Below are positions 37,031 to 48,563 of a DNA stretch of 64,000 nt, one piece after another. Where the stretch lies: the NCBI RefSeq assembly GCF_900188175.1, contig NZ_FZOQ01000018.1:1-64000 (forward strand). Direction: 5' to 3'. The notes beneath the pieces are model-generated. The model ran no database searches, was not told where the DNA came from, and saw only the letters and a program-made list of their open reading frames with translations. Each line of letters starts with the position of its first letter. The stretch's first letter is position 1. The translations under genes and the position numbers were made by a program. Source of the DNA: Pontibacter ummariensis (GTDB lineage: Bacteria > Bacteroidota > Bacteroidia > Cytophagales > Hymenobacteraceae).

Positions 37031-37981
37031 ATGGTATTTTCTGCTTATATTTACAGTTATCACAACAACTCTGAACGAAATTTGAAGTTAGCAGCGATAG
37101 ATATCGGTTCGAATGCTGTCAGGTGCCAGATCTCCAGCGTGCTGAACCACCACGACAAAGTCCTTTTCAAGAAAGTAGAGTATGTCCGCTACGCCATCCG
37201 CTTCGGCGAAGACGTTTTCAACACCGGCTACATCAGCGAGGTGAAGGTAGATAAATTCCTCAAGCTACTGAAAGCTTTCCAACTCCTGCTGGACGTGCAC
37301 GATGTAGAGCACTACATGATCTGCGCCACCTCGGCTATGCGCTCTTCCCTCAACGCCCCTGAAATCATAAAGCGCGTGAAGGACGAGTTGGGCATGGAAA
37401 TTCAGGTGATTGACGGCGTACTGGAAGCGGACCTCATCAACAAGGTTATCTTCAACTACTTGGATAATCGCAACTACCTGCACATCGACGTGGGCGGCGG
37501 CAGCACAGAGTTTAACATCTACGTGAACCGGCAGAAAATGGACTCCCAGTCGTTTGAGCAGGGCTCCATCCGCCATAAGCACGGGCGCGACTCGGAGGAG
37601 CTGTGGAACAGCATGCGCCAGTGGATTGAGAAGAATGCCCGGAAGTACCACTTATCGCGTGCCATTGGTACAGGCGGTAACATAAACAAGATCTACGAGA
37701 TAGCCGGCAAAACGACTGGTAAGCCCATCTTCAGAAAACAGATCGAGGAGGTAGCCCAAAAACTAGCCGCCATGACCATGGAGGAACGCGTAACGGAATT
37801 GCTCCTGAACCCTGACCGTGCCGATGTGATCGTGCCGGCCTCCGAGATTTACCTCTCGGCCATGAAGTGGGCCAAGCTGGAAAGCATGATCGTGCCAACA
37901 GTAGGCTTAAAAGACGGCATGCTCTACGCGCTTTATGAGCAGTACCACCCTGAGCGGTTTGAGATAAGCAAAATAAGCTAA
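37031..37981 (+). CDS. Exopolyphosphatase / pppGpp phosphohydrolase family protein
   Basis: A protein of up to 316 residues of the Ppx/GppA family (sugar kinase/Hsp70 fold), which removes phosphate from polyphosphate or pppGpp. LAAIDIGSNAVRCQI is the phosphate-1 motif, CATSAMRSSLN the next, YLHIDVGGGSTEFNIY the phosphate-2 motif and AIGTGGNINKIYEI another. It has only the core domains, without the C-terminal HD part of E. coli Ppx. The family usually starts at MKLAAIDIGSN; that would be the TTG at 37082, and a TATATTTA box at 37046 supports the shorter form. It converges on ppk1, the polyphosphate-making enzyme, which supports a polyphosphate role. Confidence 0.88.
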   Translation: MVFSAYIYSYHNNSERNLKLAAIDIGSNAVRCQISSVLNHHDKVLFKKVEYVRYAIRFGEDVFNTGYISEVKVDKFLKLLKAFQLLLDVHDVEHYMICATSAMRSSLNAPEIIKRVKDELGMEIQVIDGVLEADLINKVIFNYLDNRNYLHIDVGGGSTEFNIYVNRQKMDSQSFEQGSIRHKHGRDSEELWNSMRQWIEKNARKYHLSRAIGTGGNINKIYEIAGKTTGKPIFRKQIEEVAQKLAAMTMEERVTELLLNPDRADVIVPASEIYLSAMKWAKLESMIVPTVGLKDGMLYALYEQYHPERFEISKIS

Positions 37982-38017
37982 GTGTTCGTTTAACAACTGG
38001 CAGGATATTCTTTTTAT

Positions 38018-38073
38018 AACCAAGAGCGGCTGTAGCAAGTCTTCAAAGGAAGAGGCTACAGCCGCTCTTGGTT
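38018..38073. terminator. Bidirectional terminator between ppx and ppk1
   Basis: A 19-base perfect inverted repeat (38018-38036 / 38055-38073) between the convergent genes, with T-rich flanks. Confidence 0.85.
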
Positions 38074-38095
38074 TATGGACGGTTTTAATCTGCAA

Positions 38096-40198
38096 CTAGA
38101 CCAGCTCTACCAGCTGTGGCTCGCTACAGGCTTTGTTGTAAAATATCTTGTGCACGTCCACTACCTCCTCATTGGCACCGGCGCGTTTCTTTATGTAGGT
38201 ACCATCCTCCCGCATGATGTAAGAGTTCTGGTTGTCCAGGAGGTTATAGTAAAGGATATTGATGGCTTCCATCCGCAGCTCCTCGTTCGTGATCAGGAAC
38301 AGGGCCTCGATACGGCGATCAAAGCTGCGCACCATCACGTCCGCACTGCCCCCATATACTTTCGGCTCCCCGTTGTTATGGAAGTAATACAGGCGCGCAT
38401 GCTCCAGGTACTCTCCCACAATGGATTTCACCGAGATGTTCTCACTCAGTTCCTCCCGGCCCGGGCGCAGGCAGCAAATCCCCCTGACGATCAGTTTAAC
38501 GGGCACGCCGGCTTTAGAGGCTTTATAGAACTCGTCGATCACCTCCTTATCCTCCAATGAGTTTATCTTGATCACGATGCCGCTCTTCAGGCCTTTCTTG
38601 GCATTACGGGCCTCGTTCCGGATCAACTCAATCAACTGATGCCGCATGTTCTTCGGGGAGGTCATCAGGTACTTGTACTCATTAGGCCTGGAGTGGCCGG
38701 TGATCACGTTGAAGAACTCTGACACGTCGTGGGCATAGACTTCATTGGTGGTCAGGAGGCTTACATCCGTGTAGAGGCGGGCAGTTTGCTCGTTGTAGTT
38801 GCCGCTGCCGATGTGTACATAGCGGGTCACCTTCTCTCCTTCTTTCCGGATGATCATCATCATCTTCGTGTGCGTTTTGTACTTGCTGATGCCGTATATC
38901 ACAAAGCAGCCGGCTTTCTCCAGGCGCTCTCCTTCTCTCAGGTTACGCTCTTCATCAAAGCGGGCTTTCACCTCGAACAGCACGGATACGTGCTTGCCAT
39001 TCTCCGCCGCCTTCAGCAGCGCCGCCGTCACCCGCGACTGGTCTGCCAGGCGGTAAATCGTTTGCTTGATACCCAGTACGAGCGGGTCTTCGGCAGCCCG
39101 TTCCAGCAAGCTCACCACAGGCTCCATGCTGTTATATGGGTGGTGCAACAGCACGTCGTGGTCCTTCAGGTACTCAAACATGTCTACCCCATCGCTCGGC
39201 AGGCTGTGCGGCATCACCGAAGACGGTTGCTTAAAGCCCTTGTCCCGGAAGTGGCGGTGGTTCACGATCTGCCACAGGCCCTTCAGGTCGATCAGGCTGT
39301 TGATCGTAAAGACGTTGGCATTGTCGATGGTCCAGCGTTCTTTGAGCAAGCGCATCATGTACTGCGAAGGGTTCCGCTCTACTTCCAGCCTTACCACCCG
39401 TCCTTTTTTACGGGTCTTCAGCTTGGACTTAATCTCCTGCACAAAATCTGCCTCCAGGTCGTCCGACTCCTCCAGGGTAAAGTCCCCGTTACGGGTAATA
39501 CGGAACAGGTTCACAGACACGATCTCCACGTTACGGAACAGCTTCTTGATCTTCAGGCGGATAATCTCCTCGATCGGAACAAAGATAATTTTGTCCTTCC
39601 GGTTGATCTCGTAAAAGCGGCCCAGGTTCTGTGGTATCTGCACGAAGGTTACCCGATCCTGCGGTTTCCCCTCATCGGAGGTGCGGGTTACCACGCCAAA
39701 AGTCAGCAGCTGGTTCATGAGCAGCGGAAAGCCATGGTAGTTGTCGAACACCATGGGGGTTAACAGCGGGAAGATGGTATTCTTAAAGAAAGAGTCCACC
39801 TTCTTCTGCTCTATCTCCGTCAGCTCGCTTACTTTCAGGATGTCGAAACCACTTTTGGCAAAAAGCGGTTTCAGTTCGTTGTTAAAGGTCAGGTACTGGT
39901 CGTTGACAAAACGGTGAGCATAGTCCAGCAGCTTTTTGCGGAAAGGCAACTCCCGAAGCCCAGAATAGTCGGTCCGCTCCTTGCCATAGTCCAGGTAGTT
40001 GTACAAGCTTCCCACCCGGATCATGAAAAACTCATCCAGGTTTGAGGAGGTAATGGCCATAAACTTCAGCCTGTCGAACAGGCTCTTGTTCGTATCGCGC
40101 GCCTGGTCCAGTACCCGGTAATTGAACCGCAGCCAACTGAGATCGCGGCTAATGTATTTACTTCTCTTTATTTGGTCAGAAACCTTATTGATAAGCAT
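38096..40198 (-). CDS. ppk1: Polyphosphate kinase 1
   Basis: A 700-residue enzyme that builds polyphosphate from ATP. The N-terminal domain shows ISRDLSWLRFNYRVLDQA, and the head domain RLKFMAITSSNLDEFFMIRVGSL. The catalytic C-terminal part has GISKYKTHTKMMMIIR with the phosphorylated His, YVHIGSGNYNEQTARLYTDV, and RLYYFHNNGEPKVYGGSADVM with the second conserved His. All are typical. It converges with the ppx-family gene across a shared terminator, a common pairing. Confidence 0.96.
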   Translation of the reverse strand: MLINKVSDQIKRSKYISRDLSWLRFNYRVLDQARDTNKSLFDRLKFMAITSSNLDEFFMIRVGSLYNYLDYGKERTDYSGLRELPFRKKLLDYAHRFVNDQYLTFNNELKPLFAKSGFDILKVSELTEIEQKKVDSFFKNTIFPLLTPMVFDNYHGFPLLMNQLLTFGVVTRTSDEGKPQDRVTFVQIPQNLGRFYEINRKDKIIFVPIEEIIRLKIKKLFRNVEIVSVNLFRITRNGDFTLEESDDLEADFVQEIKSKLKTRKKGRVVRLEVERNPSQYMMRLLKERWTIDNANVFTINSLIDLKGLWQIVNHRHFRDKGFKQPSSVMPHSLPSDGVDMFEYLKDHDVLLHHPYNSMEPVVSLLERAAEDPLVLGIKQTIYRLADQSRVTAALLKAAENGKHVSVLFEVKARFDEERNLREGERLEKAGCFVIYGISKYKTHTKMMMIIRKEGEKVTRYVHIGSGNYNEQTARLYTDVSLLTTNEVYAHDVSEFFNVITGHSRPNEYKYLMTSPKNMRHQLIELIRNEARNAKKGLKSGIVIKINSLEDKEVIDEFYKASKAGVPVKLIVRGICCLRPGREELSENISVKSIVGEYLEHARLYYFHNNGEPKVYGGSADVMVRSFDRRIEALFLITNEELRMEAINILYYNLLDNQNSYIMREDGTYIKKRAGANEEVVDVHKIFYNKACSEPQLVELV

Positions 40199-40504
40199 GT
40201 TCTCCTGTGTTTACTAGCATACGGAAAGGACTTCTGGCAGCCCCTGCCTGTGTCACCATAAAATATAACTATAAATCGATGCTGAATTATACAATCCGGG
40301 AAGATAATTTTTCACGCTTTGTTTAACGTACTTAGCCCTAATACTTTATAAAAACCAACTCTTTAGGCCGCTACTGCCTCCAGCACTGTCCACCTCTTTC
40401 TTCTGTCAGCGCTATAGCTTACGGGCACACACAAACCGCTGCCATAAAAAAGCCGGCTGTTGCGCTAGGGGCAACGGCCGGCTCTATGAAAATGTGTTGC
40501 CTCC
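40199..40504. other. Gene-free spacer between ppk1 and proA
   Basis: No coding region is supported here. It holds the proA terminator at 40443-40483; the rest is AT-rich upstream sequence of ppk1 with no clear promoter box. Confidence 0.6.
40443..40483 (-). terminator. Terminator of proA
   Basis: A 13-base stem (40451-40463 / 40471-40483, one G-T pair). On the minus strand it is followed by a run of seven T. Confidence 0.85.
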
Positions 40505-41752
40505 TTAGGCCCTTACCTGGCCACTGCCTTTCACGATCCACTTATAGCTAGTGAGTTCGTTTAAGGCCATTGGTCCGCGTGCATGCAGCTTTTGGGTACT
40601 GATACCGATCTCAGCTCCCAAACCGAACTGGGCGCCGTCTGTAAAGGCGGTAGAGGCATTCGCGTAAACGGCAGCCGCATCCACCGCTTTCAGAAAGTGG
40701 TCTACGTGCGCTTCGTTGTTTGAGATAATTGCCTCACTATGCTGCGAGGTATGCTGGTTGATGTACTCAATCGCCTCTTCCAGGTCGTCTACGGTTTTTA
40801 CAGCCATTTTCAGGGACAGGAACTCTGTTCCAAAATGCTCTTCTGTGGCCTGGTGCAGTTTCTCCTCCGGATAGCTCCCTTTCAGTGCCTCATAGGCCGG
40901 TGCATCGGCATACAGGTCCACCTCTTTTTCAGCCAGGCCTTTGCCAATGGCTGGCAGATCCTGCAGGCGCTTTCTGTTAATAACAAGGCAATCCAAGGCA
41001 TTACACACGCTAACCCTTCTGGTCTTGGCATTCACGATGATGTCCTTGCCGCTTTCCAGGTCCGCATCCGCGTCGTAGTAAGTGTGTACAATGCCTGCCC
41101 CTGTTTCAATTACCGGCACCTTCGAGTTTTCACGCACATAGTTGATGAGGCCCTGGCTACCGCGCGGAATGATGATGTCCACATAATCAACTGCGTGCAG
41201 CATTTCGTGTGTCGCCTCACGGTCTGGCGGAAGCAACTGTACAATATTTTTATCTACGTCGTTACTTTCCAGCACCTCGTGTATGATTTTAACGATGGCT
41301 GCATTAGAATCCCTTGCATCGCTCCCCCCCTTCAGCAGGAGGGCGTTACCGGAGCGCAGGCATAGGCTGAACACGTCGAAGGTAACGTTTGGGCGGGCTT
41401 CATAAATGATACCGATCACGCCAAGTGGCACAGACACTTTTTTCAGCTGAAGCCCATTATCCAGCTTCTGCTCGGCCAGCACCCTCCCAAGGGGTGAAGG
41501 AAGGCTAGCGACATTCCGGATGTCAGCGGCAATGGCTTCGATGCGTTCCTTTGTGAGCTTCAGCCTATCGTACTTCGGGTCATTGGCGTCCATGCGGTTC
41601 AGGTCTTTCTGGTTCTCGGCAAGGATCGTATCGGTAGCCTCTACCGCTCTGGTAGCTAAGTCTTCTAATACCTTGACTACTTTTTCCTCCGAAAGTAGGT
41701 TTAACTTCCTGCTTGCCTGTTTAACACTTTCAAAAACCTGTTGCAATGCCAT
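40505..41752 (-). CDS. proA: Glutamate-5-semialdehyde dehydrogenase
   Basis: A 415-residue NADPH-dependent enzyme that reduces gamma-glutamyl phosphate to glutamate-5-semialdehyde in proline synthesis. Family motifs are [62 protein letters not shown], the catalytic Cys in [12 protein letters not shown], and the C-terminal [19 protein letters not shown]. Length and motifs are normal. proB is not next to it, so the two proline genes are apart in this genome or proB lies elsewhere. Confidence 0.97.
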   Translation of the reverse strand: MALQQVFESVKQASRKLNLLSEEKVVKVLEDLATRAVEATDTILAENQKDLNRMDANDPKYDRLKLTKERIEAIAADIRNVASLPSPLGRVLAEQKLDNGLQLKKVSVPLGVIGIIYEARPNVTFDVFSLCLRSGNALLLKGGSDARDSNAAIVKIIHEVLESNDVDKNIVQLLPPDREATHEMLHAVDYVDIIIPRGSQGLINYVRENSKVPVIETGAGIVHTYYDADADLESGKDIIVNAKTRRVSVCNALDCLVINRKRLQDLPAIGKGLAEKEVDLYADAPAYEALKGSYPEEKLHQATEEHFGTEFLSLKMAVKTVDDLEEAIEYINQHTSQHSEAIISNNEAHVDHFLKAVDAAAVYANASTAFTDGAQFGLGAEIGISTQKLHARGPMALNELTSYKWIVKGSGQVRA

Positions 41753-41843
41753 GTTCTGTTTCTTATGCTGTTTGATGGTATAAATGGGCTCTTGTCTCTC
41801 TCTGGTAGAGGTGTTCCCACGTAAAAGTCATTTACTCGAAAGC

Positions 41844-41851
41844 AAAAGTAC
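41844..41851 (-). promoter_or_regulatory. Probable -7 element of proA
   Basis: The minus strand reads TACTTTTG, a full match to TAnnTTTG, about 92 bases before the proA ATG. No TTG is seen at the -33 position. Confidence 0.4.
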
Positions 41852-42115
41852 AAAAAATATCCCGGCCATAAAAGCAGGTAGTGGGTCAGACAGCTCTTCA
41901 CATCCCCACACAAGCTGCTCAGTCGACCTTATAATCTTCTTACCTACTGCTTCTTATGTATACAGACTGATACACCAGCAGGAGACATGAAAAACTATGG
42001 GAAGGCGCGCCTCAACATTAGCTTACACACCAGAAAGAGTCATATCGGAAAAATCATAAACGGCCTCCACATGAGAGCGGGCCTGACGATAGCCGGGACA
42101 ACAACAGTAAAAAAC

Positions 42116-42157
42116 AAAGGCGGCTGCACCTTCATGGTACAGCCGCCTTCTATCTGG
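42116..42157 (-). terminator. Terminator of gyrB
   Basis: A 10-base perfect stem (42125-42134 / 42148-42157) beyond the gyrB stop codon. On the minus strand it is followed by TTGTTTTTTAC. Confidence 0.8.
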
Positions 42158-42169
42158 ATGCCTTTTGTA

Positions 42170-44910
<2,741 letters not shown>

Positions 44911-45861
44911 ATGATTAGGAGCTTCTATATACAGGGGAATGAATTGTGCTGGGAAAAGGACCCAAGTGATTTTAACAATGAGAGCCAGGGTAAGACGATT
45001 TGGATAGATTTACAGGAGCCGACCCCGGATGAACAGAAGTGGGTGGAAGAGTACTTTGGCATCGAGTTTTTCACCCCACAGGAGGCAGCAGAGATTGAGA
45101 GTAGCTCAAGGTTCTTCGAGGAGGTCAACGGGTTTGAGGCAAACAGCGCTTTTGTGGTGAAAGAAGGTACTTCCTACACCACGCGGCAAGTATCCTTTAT
45201 CCTGAAGAACAACATTCTCTTTACGCTGCGGCACAGCGACCTGAAGTCTTTTGCCGAGACCGTGAGAAAGCTCAAGACCTTTACCGCAACCAACAGCAAG
45301 GCCCTGCAAATATGGCTGCTGTTACTGGAAACGCAGACGGATCTGGATGCTGACTTTATCGAGTTCCTTACCCGCTCAACGAATAAAGTCAGCCGCAAAC
45401 TGGTAAAAGAGCGGTCTATTGAAGAAGAGGTTCTAATCCATATCACAGAACTGCAGGAGAACACCATCCTGATTAGGGGTAGCGTGGTAGACAAACAGCG
45501 CCTGGTCTCGTCTCTGCTTAAGAGCTTTTTGGTGGACGAACCCGAGAAGGAGCGCCTGCGGATTATCCTCAAGGACATCAACTCCCTGCTTCAGCATGCA
45601 CAGTTCAGCTTCGAAAGGCTGGAGTACCTCCAGAACACTTTTCTGGGCCTGGTGAACATCGAGCAGAACCAGGTAATCAAAATCTTTACGGTAGTAACGG
45701 TGGTGTTTATGCCTCCCACCCTCATTGCCAGCATTTACGGTATGAACTTTAATTTTATGCCGGAACTGGAATGGAAAATGGGATACCCTTTTGCCCTGTT
45801 GTTGATGGTCATATCGTCCCTGGGATTTCTATGGTATTTCAAGCGGAAGAACTGGCTATAG
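44911..45861 (+). CDS. corA: CorA family magnesium/divalent cation channel
   Basis: A 316-residue inner-membrane channel for Mg2+ or related divalent cations. A soluble N-terminal domain is followed by a long helical stalk (residues about 140-255). Two C-terminal transmembrane helices come last, the first ending in the selectivity motif GMN (SIYGMNFNFMPE), then a short acidic loop and a basic tail KRKNWL. The frame extends up to a TTG at 44848, but that TTG is the -33 box of the promoter, so the ATG at 44911 is taken as the start. Confidence 0.93.
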   Translation: MIRSFYIQGNELCWEKDPSDFNNESQGKTIWIDLQEPTPDEQKWVEEYFGIEFFTPQEAAEIESSSRFFEEVNGFEANSAFVVKEGTSYTTRQVSFILKNNILFTLRHSDLKSFAETVRKLKTFTATNSKALQIWLLLLETQTDLDADFIEFLTRSTNKVSRKLVKERSIEEEVLIHITELQENTILIRGSVVDKQRLVSSLLKSFLVDEPEKERLRIILKDINSLLQHAQFSFERLEYLQNTFLGLVNIEQNQVIKIFTVVTVVFMPPTLIASIYGMNFNFMPELEWKMGYPFALLLMVISSLGFLWYFKRKNWL

Positions 45862-45904
45862 GCTGGCTCTTGTGATAGGTATATGAATCCCCCGCCTTCA
45901 GGGC

Positions 45905-45945
45905 CTGACAAAACAAAAGGCTGCCCTCCAGAGGGGGGCAGTCTT
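45905..45945 (-). terminator. Terminator of the leftward lipoprotein gene
   Basis: A 13-base stem (45917-45929 / 45933-45945, with wobble pairs). It is followed on the minus strand by TTTGTTTTGTC. It lies between corA and the convergent lipoprotein gene. Confidence 0.7.
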
Positions 45946-45965
45946 AAAAAAGAAAACAGGAAGTA

Positions 45966-46604
45966 CTAATCGTTTAGCCGGGCTTTTACCTTCACGCGCG
46001 ACACCATCCGGCGGTTAAAATCATAGTAATCGGGCCCATAGGGCTGTACATTATCCAACTCTTCTACGCTCACGATCTCATACCCCTCTTCCCCCCCGTT
46101 CAGGAAACGCAGCTTTGCCCGGGCATTTTCCACGGCCTGTTCCAGCAGTTCCTGTTGCACGTCCGCCCGCCGGGACGGATCCACAAAAGTACCTGAGACG
46201 TTCACACTAAAGGGGAAATGATGGGCCAGCGCATCCTGCATGATGCGGGAATAGGTAGCGCTGTCTGGTACATTTATGTTATATGTGACACTGGTCTGAA
46301 ACATCTCAGGCCTTATCTTCTCCTGGCCCATTTGCTCGGGCATGTAGTTCACGAAAATACTTTCGTTCGTCAGCATCATGCCTGGCACCTGTTTTTGCAA
46401 GGAGTCGGCCCAGACCATAAACTTTTTCCGCATCTCCAACGGCCCGTTATACGACAGGTTCAGCCGGAAACCAGCATCGGGCATTGGCTGCTCATACTCG
46501 CCGATTACCTGCAGGTATTCCTCCTCTTCCGGGCGCATCCCGCATCCTGCCAGAGCGCCCATGGCAAAAACCAGTGCCAGGGAACTTACAAACACTTTTT
46601 TCAT
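45966..46604 (-). CDS. Lipoprotein, possibly SIMPL/DUF541-like
   Basis: A 212-residue lipoprotein with signal peptide and lipobox LAGC (Cys21). The mature part has LQVIGEYEQPMPDAGFRLNLSYNGP, ENARAKLRFLNGG and a closing VSRVKVKARLND strand. This layout (beta strand, helix with ARAKAxxLA-like motif, strand ending in a xVxVxARL pattern) recalls SIMPL (DUF541) domains, but the resemblance is partial and I am not sure. It converges on corA over a terminator. Function unknown. Confidence 0.75.
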   Translation of the reverse strand: MKKVFVSSLALVFAMGALAGCGMRPEEEEYLQVIGEYEQPMPDAGFRLNLSYNGPLEMRKKFMVWADSLQKQVPGMMLTNESIFVNYMPEQMGQEKIRPEMFQTSVTYNINVPDSATYSRIMQDALAHHFPFSVNVSGTFVDPSRRADVQQELLEQAVENARAKLRFLNGGEEGYEIVSVEELDNVQPYGPDYYDFNRRMVSRVKVKARLND

Positions 46605-47037
46605 AGGTATAGATAGAGCTTTTATATATAGTTATCAGGTAACGAGAATCGTGCCAGATATTACGTTTAACCTATAAGTTTTCTGCAGCCAGTGCAGGGG
46701 CAGGGCATAAAATTTAACAGCATGGCAGCCTGAGTAATTAGTGCAGGAAAGTTCGTTCTCCTACTGCTTGTCTCCAGCCTCTTCGTGTCCTTTGCATGGC
46801 TTCTTCGCTTTCCAAGGTTACGCTCTGTAAGTGATCCTGATAAACTGGCGGATCTCCTTTCTGTTTGCTTTAGCCACTGCCTGCACTACTTTCAGGAAGT
46901 GGTACAGGAACTAACCTGGCTTTCTAAAGTGAAGGACACCCGCTCAGGCAAAACAGCACACCGAAAGGTATAAACCCTGTCCTCCCTGTCTCGTTATAAA
47001 ATAGAGATGTTTAATCCATAAAAAAGGAGGTAAAACT
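46605..47037. other. Gene-free stretch before the DUF2267 gene
   Basis: No convincing coding region, RNA gene or repeat is seen. The only notable element is the strong ribosome binding site at its right end (47025-47030). Confidence 0.5.
47025..47030 (+). promoter_or_regulatory. Strong Shine-Dalgarno site of the DUF2267 gene
   Basis: AGGAGG is placed 7 bases before the ATG at 47038, in an A-rich context. Most other genes in the window lack such a site, which makes this one stand out. Confidence 0.7.
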
Positions 47038-47463
47038 ATGTCAATGAACTTTGAAAATTATTTAAAAGATTCCAAAACCTGGCTACATGAACTATGCGAC
47101 TACTTAGGCATAGACGATGAGCAAAAAGCTGGCAGGATATTCAGAGCCGTATTGCACGCCATCCGGGACAGGATCCCTGCAGGCGAGGCGATCCACTTTG
47201 GCGCACAGCTGCCCATTATCTGGAAAGGTATCTATTTCGACGGCTTTACGCTGCACGAGCCAGTGCGCATCCGCCATGAAGACGAGTGGCTGGAGTTTAT
47301 CCGCTCGAAGGATGCCTTTGCGGAAGACGCTGACTTCCCTACCCTGGACCATGCCTTCTACGCTTTTCAGGATGTGATGAGCTTCCTGCGCGACCATATT
47401 TCAGAAGGACAGTATAACCAGATCACGGAAGCAATCCATTCGGAGATTACCGTACCAGCTTAA
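47038..47463 (+). CDS. DUF2267 domain protein
   Basis: A 141-residue soluble, mainly helical protein of the DUF2267 family. NFENYLKDSKTWLHELCDYLGIDDEQKAGRIFRAVLHAIRDRI is the typical N-terminal half, and HFGAQLPIIWKGIYFDGF the centre. The family is small, stress-associated in several bacteria, and has no known biochemical activity. The gene stands alone with a perfect Shine-Dalgarno site and its own terminator, which suggests high expression under some condition; that is inference. Confidence 0.9.
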   Translation: MSMNFENYLKDSKTWLHELCDYLGIDDEQKAGRIFRAVLHAIRDRIPAGEAIHFGAQLPIIWKGIYFDGFTLHEPVRIRHEDEWLEFIRSKDAFAEDADFPTLDHAFYAFQDVMSFLRDHISEGQYNQITEAIHSEITVPA

Positions 47464-47485
47464 GGAAAACAAACAAAGAATCAGT

Positions 47486-47516
47486 AAAAAGGCCTGGCAC
47501 TGTCCGGGCCTTTTTT
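47486..47516 (+). terminator. Terminator of the DUF2267 gene
   Basis: A 12-base stem with one G-T pair (47486-47497 / 47504-47515), flanked by A and T runs. Confidence 0.8.
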
Positions 47517-47572
47517 GTTTTAAACCTGTTTCTGTCTGGCCGCTGCCCCTCTTTCCCAAAGACAAACAACAC

Positions 47573-47603
47573 TTGCACTTGCAATCGTGCGGGCATACCT
47601 TTG
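47573..47603 (+). promoter_or_regulatory. Promoter of the SCO/cytochrome c operon
   Basis: TTG at 47573, 20 bases, then TACCTTTG at 47596-47603. The next ATG is at 47608, so transcription probably starts at or within a few bases of it. Confidence 0.65.
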
Positions 47604-47607
47604 CAGC

Positions 47608-48000
47608 ATGCGGCGCAGCTACTTTTTCGGCCTTGGGATGCTGATCATCTACCTGATGACGACTTTGCGTTTTCTGGCACCTGTTGTGCATTACAGCCTG
47701 AATTATGCCTACATCTCAAGGGTACTGTGCGTGAACCGGGAGAGGCCACAACTGCAGTGCTATGGGCAATGCCATCTCCAAAAAAACCTGGAGGCCCTGC
47801 AACCTGCTCATAACAGAGGTAAAGAGGCGATGCAGCATGTACTTGGTTCTTACCATCCTACAGAAGATGTCCCGGCACTTTCCGGCCTTGTTCCCGGTCC
47901 TCCCGCCCCGGCAAAGGCTTCGCCAGGTACCGTCCACACCTTTAACTTGCTAAACGTCGCACTGCCAACGCTCTTCCACCCGCCGCAGCTGTTCGCGTAG
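47608..48000 (+). CDS. Small membrane protein with a conserved cysteine cluster
   Basis: A 130-residue protein with an N-terminal membrane helix (YFFGLGMLIIYLMTTLRFLAP) followed by the cluster CVNRERPQLQCYGQCHLQKNL (Cys41, Cys51, Cys55). Small Bacteroidota proteins with this CVNRDKP...CNGKCYL-like pattern are familiar to me as uncharacterised proteins, often near metal or copper genes. The rest is Pro/Ala-rich and variable. Downstream are a lipoprotein, SCO and cytochrome c genes, so a role in copper handling or cytochrome maturation is likely, but this is inference from context. The ATG at 47608 is chosen because the promoter ends at 47603. Confidence 0.72.
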   Translation: MRRSYFFGLGMLIIYLMTTLRFLAPVVHYSLNYAYISRVLCVNRERPQLQCYGQCHLQKNLEALQPAHNRGKEAMQHVLGSYHPTEDVPALSGLVPGPPAPAKASPGTVHTFNLLNVALPTLFHPPQLFA

Positions 48001-48128
48001 CCGCCACAAAGTGCATGAGCAACGAAACGCGGTACCGAACGATAAACTTTTTCACTGTTAAAATCATTCTAAGGAAGAGAAAGCAGAGAGCACTTTTGAT
48101 GCCTTCTCTCCTGTTTATATAAAGCACC

Positions 48129-48563
48129 ATGAAGAACCGGGTGATGTACCTTGCTTTTCCCCTGGCACTGCTCTTAAGCTGTCACAGCGGCCCTACGGAG
48201 GAGACACAGCAGGCAGAACTGCAAGGCAATGTGATGGCTATCCACGATGCAGCCATGGCCAAAATGGAAGATATCTTTAAACTCCGCCGCAGTCTGCGGG
48301 CTCTCCGTGATACGCTGGAGGCGCAACAGGCCGACAGCACCACACTCCTTGTCCTGCAGCGCGATATCAGCGGCTTGAACGAGGCAGACGAAGTGATGAT
48401 GTCCTGGATGCGCCAGTACCAGGCGCCGGACAGTCTGCAGCACCAGGAAGCCATGGCTTACCTGCAAGCGGAATTACAAAAAATAGAACGTGTACAAACC
48501 GTGATGGACAGCACCATACAAGCTGCCCGTACAACCCTTACGCAATATGATCAACAGAAATAA
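48129..48563 (+). CDS. Small helical lipoprotein of unknown function
   Basis: A 144-residue lipoprotein: signal peptide with lipobox LLLSC (Cys18), then mostly helical, charged sequence (VMAIHDAAMAKMEDIFKLRRSLRALRDTLEAQ) with coiled-coil character. Relatives in Bacteroidota have been labelled viral A-type inclusion protein, a name without functional meaning. Its last 17 bases overlap the start of the SCO gene, so it is in the same operon. Function unknown. Confidence 0.78.
   Translation: MKNRVMYLAFPLALLLSCHSGPTEETQQAELQGNVMAIHDAAMAKMEDIFKLRRSLRALRDTLEAQQADSTTLLVLQRDISGLNEADEVMMSWMRQYQAPDSLQHQEAMAYLQAELQKIERVQTVMDSTIQAARTTLTQYDQQK

Larger units (their letters stand above)
41753..42169. other. 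Gene-free spacer between proA and gyrB
   Basis: It contains the probable proA -7 box (41844-41851) and the gyrB terminator (42116-42157). No coding region looks real; an ORF starting at 41987 on the plus strand runs into the antisense of gyrB. Confidence 0.6.

Noticed and set aside
38729-39763. 344-codon plus-strand ORF inside ppk1
   Set aside because: Antisense shadow of the conserved PPK1 sequence; His/Val/Leu-rich and unlike any family.
46785-46973. 62-codon plus-strand ORF in the spacer before the DUF2267 gene
   Set aside because: It begins at a GTG with no ribosome site, shows no homology that I recognise, and has no promoter box.
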